Below are positions 8,540 through 16,703 of a DNA stretch of 64,000 nucleotides, in pieces (position 1 is the first letter of the stretch; every line of letters begins with the position of its first letter). The notes beneath the pieces are model-generated. The model ran no database searches. It saw only the letters and a program-made list of their open reading frames with translations, and had not been told where the DNA came from. The position numbers and the translations under genes were made by a program. Source of the DNA: CAYVQF01 sp964454015 (lineage in GTDB: Bacteria; Myxococcota_A; Bradymonadia; UBA4248); NCBI GenBank assembly GCA_964454015.1, contig CAYVQF010000003.1, positions 167,784 through 231,783 of the forward strand, read 5' to 3'.

Positions 8540-9282
8540 TGGGTACAGAGAAGCGCATTGGGGCGAAGGTGACAGTGCTGCGCGCATGGTGGGATCGGGT
8601 GTGGCTGGCGCTGGCCTGGCGCTATTTGAGTCATTCTCTGATGTTGGGCTTGGCGTTGTTGAACGAGCTGCGACCAGCGCCGCAGCTTCCGGACACGGTA
8701 TTGTCGCTCATTCCCTATGTGGCGTGGGTGGATAGGCACAACTACACGATCTGGCTGGTGCTCTATTTTCCTTTGGCGCTGTGGTTGTGGCGGCGCGATC
8801 GGGACGCTTTCGTTCATTTTCTCTATGTGGGCGGGCTCCTGAGTTTGGTGCGTGGGCTGTGCATTGGTCTCACGGGTCTGGGTCCGGTGCACTTGGACGA
8901 CGTCAACGTGGGGCTGAGTTACGCGGAGCTGTGGCAGGCTTGGTTGCGTTTGGTCAATCCCTTGGATGCGCTGATGAGTGACGCGCCTCACGTCTATTTG
9001 ACGAAGGATCTCTTCTTCTCGGGCCACACGGCGACGACATTCTTGCTCTGGCTCTATTGTCGCAAAGAGCCAGGCTTGGGCTTGGCGGCGCTTTTGGCCC
9101 ACGTCGTCGTCGTGGCGTCGGTGTTTTTTGCGCACCTCCACTATACCATCGATGTGGTCGGGGCGTGGGCGATCACGGGCTGTGTGTTTGTGCTGGCGCG
9201 CCGGATCGGGTATTCATCGTCTAGGTCTCGTGTTGCCATGGCGGGACCTGACGAGTCTGGGAACGTGGAGGTGGCGGGGTGA
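8539..9282 (+). CDS. Sphingomyelin-synthase/PAP2-like integral membrane phosphotransferase
   Basis: A six-helix membrane protein with the two motifs of the PAP2_C (sphingomyelin-synthase-like) family. The first is 'LFFSGHTATTF' with H163. The second is 'HLHYTIDVVGAW' with H201 and D205. Together they form the expected His-His-Asp catalytic triad. Relatives transfer or hydrolyse phosphate head groups of membrane lipids at the outer face of the inner membrane. The bacterial substrate is not predictable from sequence. The start overlaps the stop of the preceding lipoprotein by one base, suggesting a two-gene operon that modifies lipids or the envelope (inference). Confidence 0.82.
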   Translation: MGTEKRIGAKVTVLRAWWDRVWLALAWRYLSHSLMLGLALLNELRPAPQLPDTVLSLIPYVAWVDRHNYTIWLVLYFPLALWLWRRDRDAFVHFLYVGGLLSLVRGLCIGLTGLGPVHLDDVNVGLSYAELWQAWLRLVNPLDALMSDAPHVYLTKDLFFSGHTATTFLLWLYCRKEPGLGLAALLAHVVVVASVFFAHLHYTIDVVGAWAITGCVFVLARRIGYSSSRSRVAMAGPDESGNVEVAG

Positions 9283-9338
9283 GTGCGGCGTTTGTTTTTC
9301 GCAGGTATGAATCCCCTCTGACACTGAATCGGTAATTG

Positions 9339-11588
9339 ATGGACGAGCACGGGAAAAGTTCAGGCGCGCGGTGTCCGAGCTGTGGCGCGGTGGCCAGTGA
9401 TGAGTGGTGTGGGCAGTGCGGTAGCCGGGTGACTGGCTCTGCTGAGGCTTCGCGGCGCTGGCTCGAGCCGGGCGAGGTGGTTCGTTTTGGCCCGGCACCG
9501 GAGGTGCTATCGAGTGTGGCGGCTGCGCCAGCGGTGACCCAGGCTGAAGAGAAGCCGGCAGGCGGCGAGTGGGATGCTGCGGCGCGTACCCGTTTGGATA
9601 TTCCCGTGGCGTCGATTTTGGCGACGGAGGTGGCCCGGGCTGAGGCGACGAGTACGGAGCCGCAGCCGAGCATCAAGAGTGAGGAAGTGCAGGCCGTGGG
9701 CAGCCCAGCCCTGGAGGAAGGGGCGGTCTCAGCCGATCTCATGGGCCTCGGTGGTGGTGTTTTAGCGGCCGCGCGGAGTGCCTTCGAGCGCATTGGCGCG
9801 CCACTGGTTCATGCGTCGCCGCCGCCCATGCCGGCAGGCGTCTCCGTTGAGGCGGAGGCCGACGGCGCGGATGATCTGGGTCGTCACGACACGATGGTGG
9901 CCATGCCCATCGTGCGTCCGGCGACGGACGCCGCCGAGTGCGAGCCGGGCCAATATCTGGTCCGCATCGGTAAGTCTCGCGAATCCTATTCGCAGCGCCG
10001 CCTGTGGGAAGCCGAGGCGGTGTCGGGTGAGCACCACTATGTGGTCGAGGAACGCCGTCTACTCGCGGGTGAAGATCCCGAGGTGGCGGTGGCCCTGGAG
10101 ACACCCGACCCGGTGTCGAGTCGCTTCATTTTTGGCCCCTTGTCGCGCTTTCTCCACGACGGTCGCGTGTTGACCCTCTATCCCGTGGCGCGTGGTCAGT
10201 CGGTGGAGGCTTGGCGCCGCACCCTGGGCCGGGAAGCGGCAACGCCACGGGCGATTCTCAATGTTCTCCGCCCCATCATCCTGGCGGTCGCTGAGATGCA
10301 TCGGGAGAACCGGGTGCATCTCCAGATCAACCCGCGGACGGTGTGGCTCTTTCAGGGTAATGTCGGCTTCACTGGCGCCGACTACTTGGAGCCGTTGCCG
10401 GTGGAGCGCAGCCGCTTCAGGGCGACGTTGGGTTTTTCGGCGCCGGAAGTCTTTGGCCGCTCCAAGCAGAGTATCGACAAAGGAGCGGACATCTATTCCC
10501 TGGGGGCGATGGCCTATTTCTTGGTCGCCGGGGTGATCCCACCGGTGGCACCTGAGACGGCTTATGCGCCAGCGGTGTCGCCGCGTGATTTTCGGCCGAC
10601 CTTTCCCGTGGGGTGGACCGAGGCGATTTTGCGGGCCACTGACCCCGTTCCGGGGCGTCGTTTTGCCACGGCGGAGGCCTTCCTGGAGGCGTTGACCACA
10701 GGCTATGCTCAGATCCGGGCTCGCTCTTCCTTCGAGCAAGGGGTGAGCGTGATTGGCGAAGCCGAGCGCCATATTGGCTACTCCAAAAAGAAGCGCTCGC
10801 CCGTGAACCAGGATCAGGTCTTTTTTGCCCAAGATCCGCTGCGGCGGCGCGTGATGATGGCTGTCGCCGATGGCGTCTCCACGGCGACCTATGGCTCGGG
10901 GGATTTGGCGAGCGGCTTTTTGATCCGGCGCGTCGAGAGGGCGTGGGCCCTGCTGTGCGAGAGCGGAGATGGGCCCGACGCCGAGGATTTCTTGACGGAC
11001 ATCATCAACGGCGCCAACCGCGACATCTGCGAGCACGTGAACAACACCTGCGGGGCCCTGGCGGCGGGCCCGGCTCAGGTCATGGGTTCGACGGCGTTGG
11101 TCGCTTATGTCGAGGGCGGGGTGATGACCCTGGCATCGCTCGGCGATAGCCGTTGCTATATTGTGCGTTCCGATCTCATGGAGTGTCTGACCCGGGACCA
11201 CAACCTCTTCACGTTGAGTTTGGTGGAAGGGCTGAACATCGAAGACGTATTGGCCATGTCGCATGGGGATGCCTTGGCGCGTTGTCTTGGGACTTTCGAC
11301 ACGGATCAAGAGGGCTTCTTGGTCGCCATCGATCCTCCCTTCGACATCTACCGGCATCGTTTGCTACCGGGTGACAATGTGCTGCTTTGTTCAGATGGGC
11401 TCTTTGACTACGCCGGCTCAACCTACGAAGAGAGCGAGAGCAATATTCGCCGCATCGTCTTGACCGAGTCGCACCCAGGCATCGCGTGCCTCGAGCTCAT
11501 TCTGCTCGCCAATCGCGGCGGCGGCGGAGACAACATCGGGGTGGCGCTGATGAAAGTTGGCGGCGAAGTGGTGCGCGGCGAAGCTTGA
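9339..11588 (+). CDS. Zinc-ribbon / pseudokinase / PP2C-type phosphatase fusion
   Basis: Three parts in one chain. Residues 12-27 form a zinc ribbon (C-x2-C-x8-C-x2-C). After a ~180-residue Ala/Glu-rich linker, ~204-460 is a kinase-like fold: 'LRPIILAVAEMHRENRVHLQINPRTVWL', then 'GFSAPEVFG' and 'GADIYSLGAMAYFLVAG'. The HRD motif reads HLQ and DFG reads GAD, so it should not phosphorylate. Residues ~467-745 are a PP2C phosphatase with the metal-binding motifs intact: 'SPVNQDQ', 'VADGVS', 'GSTALVAY...LGDSRCYIVR', 'TRDHN', 'LLCSDGLFDY' and 'GGGDNIGV'. It is predicted to be a cytoplasmic metal-dependent Ser/Thr phosphatase regulated by its own pseudokinase. The ATG at 9339 is used; the TTG just before it is unlikely. 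Confidence 0.85.
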   Translation: MDEHGKSSGARCPSCGAVASDEWCGQCGSRVTGSAEASRRWLEPGEVVRFGPAPEVLSSVAAAPAVTQAEEKPAGGEWDAAARTRLDIPVASILATEVARAEATSTEPQPSIKSEEVQAVGSPALEEGAVSADLMGLGGGVLAAARSAFERIGAPLVHASPPPMPAGVSVEAEADGADDLGRHDTMVAMPIVRPATDAAECEPGQYLVRIGKSRESYSQRRLWEAEAVSGEHHYVVEERRLLAGEDPEVAVALETPDPVSSRFIFGPLSRFLHDGRVLTLYPVARGQSVEAWRRTLGREAATPRAILNVLRPIILAVAEMHRENRVHLQINPRTVWLFQGNVGFTGADYLEPLPVERSRFRATLGFSAPEVFGRSKQSIDKGADIYSLGAMAYFLVAGVIPPVAPETAYAPAVSPRDFRPTFPVGWTEAILRATDPVPGRRFATAEAFLEALTTGYAQIRARSSFEQGVSVIGEAERHIGYSKKKRSPVNQDQVFFAQDPLRRRVMMAVADGVSTATYGSGDLASGFLIRRVERAWALLCESGDGPDAEDFLTDIINGANRDICEHVNNTCGALAAGPAQVMGSTALVAYVEGGVMTLASLGDSRCYIVRSDLMECLTRDHNLFTLSLVEGLNIEDVLAMSHGDALARCLGTFDTDQEGFLVAIDPPFDIYRHRLLPGDNVLLCSDGLFDYAGSTYEESESNIRRIVLTESHPGIACLELILLANRGGGGDNIGVALMKVGGEVVRGEA

Positions 11589-11642
11589 GCCATTCCCAGT
11601 TCGGAGTGGGTGCTGCTGTAGTCTGCTCAGTGGGTGATTGCC

Positions 11643-12440
11643 ATGACCGCATATTTTGACCAGCCCTCGTGGGGCTTGGTGCTGTTCGATATCGACGACA
11701 CCCTGGTGAATGTTGGGGGTGTGGGCGCCCAAGCTTTAGTGGATACCATCGCCGAAGTCTTTGGGGTTCAGAGCCCGCCCGATGCCGTGTCCATGGCCGG
11801 GCGTACCGATGCCGGCTTGGTGATGGAGATCATGGCGCGCGCTGGCCACTCGGAAGAGGCGGTTCGGTCGCGCCTGTCCGAGGTCTGGCGTCGGTATCCG
11901 CGGCGGCTGGCTGAGGGCTTGCGCGGGCGTGCGCCGCGGGCTTGTCCCGGCGTTTACGAGCTTCTGGAGCGCCTTGGCTGGGACGGGCGATGGCGCCTCG
12001 GTCTCCTCACGGGCAACATGGAGGCGGCAGGGTGGCTGAAGCTGTCGGCCGTGGGGCTGCAGGGCTTCTTCCCCTGTGGTGCTTTTGGTGACGAGGCCGA
12101 AGATCGCCTGGAGTTGGGGCCCCAGGCGCTGGCTGCTGCCGAGGTGGTATTCGGTTCCCCGACACCGCCGGAGCAGGTGGTGGTGATCGGCGACACCCCC
12201 CGTGATGTGGCCTGTGCCCGAGGGATTGGGGCGCGCGCCGTGGCCGTGGCTACGGGGCACTTCAGCGAAGAAGCCCTACAAGCCGCGGCGCCCGATCTCG
12301 TCCTCCCGGATCTCCAAGGGGCGCAGGAGGTCTTGGCGCGGCTGGCCACCTTCTTGCCGCCGCGCCCGCCGCGCAGCGCTCGAGGCGTGACGCCCAAACC
12401 CGTACGCAGTATCTTTGCTCGCCCCGACTGGGATGCGTGA
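11643..12440 (+). CDS. HAD-superfamily phosphatase (phosphoglycolate-phosphatase-like)
   Basis: The four HAD motifs are visible: nucleophile region FDIDDT (D16 and D18), 'LLTGNM' (motif II), a Lys/Arg-containing cap region, and 'VVIGDTPRDVACA' (motifs III/IV). The helical cap at ~20-90 resembles phosphoglycolate phosphatase and beta-phosphoglucomutase relatives that dephosphorylate small metabolites. A C-terminal extension of about 30 residues rich in Pro and Arg is unusual. The start is uncertain: GTG at 11634 and ATG at 11643 are both possible and neither has a strong ribosome site. It ends 3 bases from the end of a convergent gene. Confidence 0.85.
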   Translation: MTAYFDQPSWGLVLFDIDDTLVNVGGVGAQALVDTIAEVFGVQSPPDAVSMAGRTDAGLVMEIMARAGHSEEAVRSRLSEVWRRYPRRLAEGLRGRAPRACPGVYELLERLGWDGRWRLGLLTGNMEAAGWLKLSAVGLQGFFPCGAFGDEAEDRLELGPQALAAAEVVFGSPTPPEQVVVIGDTPRDVACARGIGARAVAVATGHFSEEALQAAAPDLVLPDLQGAQEVLARLATFLPPRPPRSARGVTPKPVRSIFARPDWDA

Positions 12441-12443
12441 GGC

Positions 12444-15400
12444 TCAAGGGCTCGGGGTGTGGGCCCAGTGCGTCAGGAGCGCTTGCAGACGCTCGGGGCT
12501 GACCCTCTCGGGACAGTGGCGTTGCGCTGCGACCAAGGTGGCGTCGAAGGCTTCGCGGTCGGCGGTGCGCGTGAAAAGTATCAGGCTGCGCAGCAGGGCC
12601 GTCGGGTGGGTGGGCTCGAAGAGCAGCGCCCGGGCCAAAAAGGTCTGGGCGGCGGGCCAGTCTCCAGTCGCGAGATAGAGGTGGGCGAGATAGGCGTGAT
12701 GGTCTGCGGCGTCTCGGCGGCTGCGCTCGGGCATGTGCGCGGGGTCAGCGCCGCGGTAGCTTTCGACGAGGCGGTTCATGGTGCTCAGGGCGTCGTTGGC
12801 GAGCCCTGCTTGCCACTGGCTCTGCCCCAAGACGAAGGCGACGTCGAGATCACCTGGAGCTTGATTGCGCAGGAGGGCCAGCAGTGGCACGGCCTCATCG
12901 GGCTGGTTTTGGTGGTCGAGGGCATGCTGGGCCGCCGCGAAGAGGCAGCGTCGCCACGGACGGGTGCCAGGCGTCAGGGTGCGCGCAAAGGCCAGGGCCA
13001 GGCGCATGGCTTCGGTGTGATCGCCCAAGGTGAGGGCAATGTTCCACCCCACTTCAAAGAGGGTCTCATTCACCGCGAGGGTGCGGCAGGCCCACTGGTG
13101 GATGCTCTGCGCTTTGAGCCAGCGCCCCTGACGGCAGAGGACCTGCAGAACCTGAACGATATGGGTCTCTAGTCGGGCTTCCACGGCCAGCCGCGCCGGT
13201 CCCTCCTCCAGGGCGATCTGCTGGGCCAGGAGCAACAGATGCAGTTCGTCGCGCACGTCAGCCATGGGAGCGGGCGGGGCGGTCGCTGCCTGCGGCGAGG
13301 GCTCAGGCCTAGGGCTAGGTTTGGGATCCACGTCCGTAATTGGAGGCGCGTCGCCGCTGTCCTCGTGCTCGGCCGCGAGGAGGCCATGGAGGCGGCGCAG
13401 CGCGGCGACGTCTCCATGGGTGGTGTAGGCGACGGTGAGGCGATCGGCTATCTCCGGGACCTGGGGAAAGCGCCGAAAGAGCGCCTCCAAAGTGGCTAGC
13501 GCCGGTGCGGGTAGCATCTCCAGGCAGGGCTCGAGGGCGACGAGGAGGCGTTGGCCGTAGGGTTCATCTTCGGGCTCGAGGGCATCGAGGGCGCTGCCGA
13601 TGGCCGCCAGCAGCAGGTGGGGGTTCTTGGTCTCGGTGGCGATGAGCTCGACCAGGGCCAGGTAGCGCTCCTCGTAGGGGTTGAGCGCCAGGGCGTCGAC
13701 GAGGAGGAGGGCGGCGTCCGCAGCGAGGTCGAGCTGGTGGTAGGCGACGGCGGCCATGCGGTCGAGGAGGCGCTCGATGTCGTAGGGTGAGGGGGCGGAG
13801 CAGAGGCGGCTGTGCTGGAGCGCCGCTTGATAGACGCGGTATAGGGCGTCATAGCGGCGGGCGCGGTCCAGGTCGCGCTCGAGGCGGTTGAAGAGGTCGA
13901 GGTCGGTGGGGTTGTCGATGAAGGCTTCGACGCGCAAGTGCAGGGCTTTGCCCTCACTGTGAAGGCGGCGCGCGTAAAGATCGGCCAGGACCAAACGGAT
14001 GTGTCCGCTAGCCGGTCCGGCTGGGGTCTGGCGGAGCACCTGCTCGAGGGCTTCGGCGGTCTGCGGCCAAGCCTGCGTGGGATCGACGAGCGCGTTGGAG
14101 AGATGCTTGGCCACCGCAGCGATGAGGGCCTGGCGATTTTCTTCATCGGGGATGGCTGAAGCCGCGTCGACCAGCGTGTTGATCACCTCGGGACCGTGTT
14201 CGGTCTGGGCCAGCGCGTCTGAGACGGAGGCGGTGGTGCCACTGGGTAGGTGCGCCGCAGGGGGCTGCGGGGCGACGGCTTTGGGCAGGCGTGGTGACGA
14301 GATGGGCAGCAATTCGCTGGGCGTGTCGATGTAGGCGTTGAATTTGGCGAGGCGAGCGCCCGCCGCGACGACGACGGGCGCTTGGGGAAAGAGGGCGTTG
14401 GCGCTGTCGAAGCACTGGCGCGCCTTGCTGTGGTCGCCTCGCTGGGTGGCGATGTCGACGCCGATCAACGCCGCCATGCAGGCCTGGGCTGGCGTCGCGC
14501 CGCCGATGAGCATCTCGATGGCGGCGGCCTTGTCGGTGTAGGCCGCGGCAGGCGAGAGGAGGGCGGCGAGTCGAGGCCCCATGGGCCCGAGGGGGGCGAA
14601 GGACTCGGCAGCGACACCGCGGCCGCCGCGGAGAAGGAAGAAGTCGCGCAGGGGTTGAAGCAGGTGTGCCTGGGCGTCGTTGTCGTCGAGGGCGGCGAGG
14701 ATCTTGAGCCAGTCGGCGTCGGTGACGCGCGGGATGGCCAGGTGAAAGGCCGCCGCAAAACAGGCAGGTGCCACCCTGAGGCTGTGATGGAGGAGCTGTA
14801 ACAGGGGCATGAGCAAGGGCTCTTCACCCAGGAGCGCCAGGGCTCGATAGCGCTGGTGGATATCGAGTGTGGCCGTCGCCTCGAGCTTGGGGTAGAGGCG
14901 CTCGAGTCCGATGACGCCCTGGGTGTTGAAGGCGGTGGCTTCAATCATCCAGGAGAGGTGGGCAGCATCGCTGGGGAGGGCTTTGCGGAGATCGCTGACG
15001 CGGGTGGCGGGGTCGTTGTCAGCGAGCAGGGTGTAGAGCCAACGCAAGAGACCGAGGGCTTGAAGGAGGGCAGGGTCTGTGGCCAGCTCCATACGGAGGC
15101 CGATGACGTCGGCGGCTTCGCGGTAGGCCTTGGCTGCCACCCAGGCGCGCTGCGCCTGGATGCGCAAGAGGGCCGCGAGCTGGTCGGCGCCGCTCTCGGC
15201 GAGGGTGAGGAGCGCCTTGGCCGCCGCCGCTGGTGCGCGTTCAGACTGGATCTGGGCGGCGATGACCAAGAGCGCTGTGGCTTCGGGCTCATCACGCACG
15301 GCGCGCGCTGCGTTGCGGAGGGTGGAGGTCGGGAGCTGCACGAAGGGATAGAGATCGAGGGCGTAGAGGGTGAGCAGGAGTGGGACGTCGGCGCCGACCG

Positions 15401-16010
15401 GGAAGGGATCGGGAGGGGGCGGCGGTGAGCCGACGAGGGCACCGAGAAAGAGCAAGGAGATGGCTTCGTCCCATGCCTGCTCGGCGAGACAATGCTGCCA
15501 GCGTTCGGCGTAGGTTGGGAAAGGGGGCGTGCCCGGGGCGGCGTGCTCGGTCAGTGGCCACAAGGGCAGGGTCGGGTCGATGGCCAGGGCGGCGCGCGCG
15601 AGACGGTCAGCCACTTCGGGACGGCGTCTGCGCAGCAGCAGGTCTGCGAAGACGAGCTGGAGGATAGCTTGGGCCTCGTCGTCGGCCTTGTGATGCTGAG
15701 AGAGTGCGCTGACGGCGAAGTCGGCGCGCTCTTGGTCGCTGTGTCCGGAGAGGAGAAAGGCGGCGCTTCTGCAGCCAGGCAGGCCTTTGCTTGCGCCGGA
15801 CAAGAATGCGCGTCGCGCCGCCGTTGGCTGGCCGAGAACCAAGAGCAAGTAGGCAAAGGACGCGTCGGGGCCGTGGGACTGCTCGTGGGCGAGGAGCGCT
15901 TCAGCCAAGAGAGCCGACTCCAGGGGCAGGGCGTCTCTGGATGACTCGGCCCAAGCTGGGATCGATGGCGCTGATGTGGGCGGTGGGGCTGCGGTCATGG
16001 CGTGATGCAT
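12444..16010 (-). CDS. Giant TPR-like repeat protein, 1188 residues
   Basis: There is no signal peptide and no recognisable catalytic motif. The sequence is Ala/Leu-rich and almost wholly helical, with many degenerate ~34-residue units of TPR type; a clear one near the C-terminus reads 'HAYLAHLYLATGDWPAAQTF'. A Pro-rich, probably disordered linker ('DVDPKPSPRPEPSPQ') splits it at about residue 905. It probably serves as a cytoplasmic protein-interaction scaffold. It starts with ATG at 16010; a second in-frame ATG at 15998 is equally possible. It lies 116 bases downstream of the EF-hand gene with a hairpin between, so it may or may not belong to the porin/PHP operon. Confidence 0.7.
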   Translation of the reverse strand: MHHAMTAAPPPTSAPSIPAWAESSRDALPLESALLAEALLAHEQSHGPDASFAYLLLVLGQPTAARRAFLSGASKGLPGCRSAAFLLSGHSDQERADFAVSALSQHHKADDEAQAILQLVFADLLLRRRRPEVADRLARAALAIDPTLPLWPLTEHAAPGTPPFPTYAERWQHCLAEQAWDEAISLLFLGALVGSPPPPPDPFPVGADVPLLLTLYALDLYPFVQLPTSTLRNAARAVRDEPEATALLVIAAQIQSERAPAAAAKALLTLAESGADQLAALLRIQAQRAWVAAKAYREAADVIGLRMELATDPALLQALGLLRWLYTLLADNDPATRVSDLRKALPSDAAHLSWMIEATAFNTQGVIGLERLYPKLEATATLDIHQRYRALALLGEEPLLMPLLQLLHHSLRVAPACFAAAFHLAIPRVTDADWLKILAALDDNDAQAHLLQPLRDFFLLRGGRGVAAESFAPLGPMGPRLAALLSPAAAYTDKAAAIEMLIGGATPAQACMAALIGVDIATQRGDHSKARQCFDSANALFPQAPVVVAAGARLAKFNAYIDTPSELLPISSPRLPKAVAPQPPAAHLPSGTTASVSDALAQTEHGPEVINTLVDAASAIPDEENRQALIAAVAKHLSNALVDPTQAWPQTAEALEQVLRQTPAGPASGHIRLVLADLYARRLHSEGKALHLRVEAFIDNPTDLDLFNRLERDLDRARRYDALYRVYQAALQHSRLCSAPSPYDIERLLDRMAAVAYHQLDLAADAALLLVDALALNPYEERYLALVELIATETKNPHLLLAAIGSALDALEPEDEPYGQRLLVALEPCLEMLPAPALATLEALFRRFPQVPEIADRLTVAYTTHGDVAALRRLHGLLAAEHEDSGDAPPITDVDPKPSPRPEPSPQAATAPPAPMADVRDELHLLLLAQQIALEEGPARLAVEARLETHIVQVLQVLCRQGRWLKAQSIHQWACRTLAVNETLFEVGWNIALTLGDHTEAMRLALAFARTLTPGTRPWRRCLFAAAQHALDHQNQPDEAVPLLALLRNQAPGDLDVAFVLGQSQWQAGLANDALSTMNRLVESYRGADPAHMPERSRRDAADHHAYLAHLYLATGDWPAAQTFLARALLFEPTHPTALLRSLILFTRTADREAFDATLVAAQRHCPERVSPERLQALLTHWAHTPSP

Positions 16011-16110
16011 TGGCGAGGCCGGGCGCGAATGCAGCGCCGTGCCCCTGGGCTCATCCCTTGGCGCCTCAACTTAACGCAGAAGCATGCGCGTGGCCAACGG
16101 CAGCGATTGC

Positions 16111-16126
16111 GCGCCGCAGGCGGCGC
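16111..16126 (-). terminator. GC hairpin directly after the EF-hand gene stop
   Basis: On the minus strand: GCGCCGC CT GCGGCGC, a perfect inverted repeat starting one base after the TGA. No T run follows, so termination may be partial. Confidence 0.35.
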
Positions 16127-16699
16127 TCAAGGGGGGCGGCGCTCGACGACGAAGGAGGTGGGCGCTGTGGTGCTTAGGAGCATTGGCGCCATGGCTTTCA
16201 TGAGCTTGCCCGGCTGGGCATCGCTGGCGATGCCCAGCTCTGCCCCGACTTCGACCTCTAGGCGCAAAAGGGCCAGCTCAGCTTGGGTGTGCTGGAAAGC
16301 ATAGGCACCCGCGCCGCCGGGGTAGGTGAGGAGCAGCTTGAGGACGAGAGCACCCGTGGCGCCAGGTGTGGCGTCCAGGCGCCATTCGAAGGTGATTGGG
16401 TTGAGGCGTTGGCTGTCGCGGTGGAGCTGTAGCGGTGCGAAGACCGTGGGGAGCAGGCGCTCGACCACCATGGCCTGTTCCATGGGGTCGAGGCGGTGGT
16501 TGCGGTCCAGGTCGGCGAGGTGACGCAACAAGGCCGCTTCTTGGGGCGGCACGCGAAAGACCACGAGCATCTCCGTGTGCTCAGGGTTCACCTGGAGCAA
16601 GACCTGGAAATCGGCCTCGATGTCGTGCGCCGCAGCGGTGGAAACGCCGACGACTGCGCAGAGGACGCAGAGGGCGGCGAGGACGGGCGGGGGTCGCAT
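16127..16699 (-). CDS. Small secreted protein with one EF-hand-like loop
   Basis: It starts with a clear Sec signal (MRPPPVLAALCVLCAVVGVSTAAA). Residues ~60-75 contain 'DLDRNHRLDPMEQ', an EF-hand-type calcium loop flanked by helices; the rest looks beta-rich. No known family is recognised. The ATG at 16699 lies 4 bases after the stop of the PHP-domain lipoprotein; a TTG at 16714 would overlap it. The tight spacing implies co-translation, so it probably serves the same periplasmic or outer-surface system (inference). Confidence 0.65.
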   Translation of the reverse strand: MRPPPVLAALCVLCAVVGVSTAAAHDIEADFQVLLQVNPEHTEMLVVFRVPPQEAALLRHLADLDRNHRLDPMEQAMVVERLLPTVFAPLQLHRDSQRLNPITFEWRLDATPGATGALVLKLLLTYPGGAGAYAFQHTQAELALLRLEVEVGAELGIASDAQPGKLMKAMAPMLLSTTAPTSFVVERRPP

Positions 16700-16703
16700 G
16701 GCA

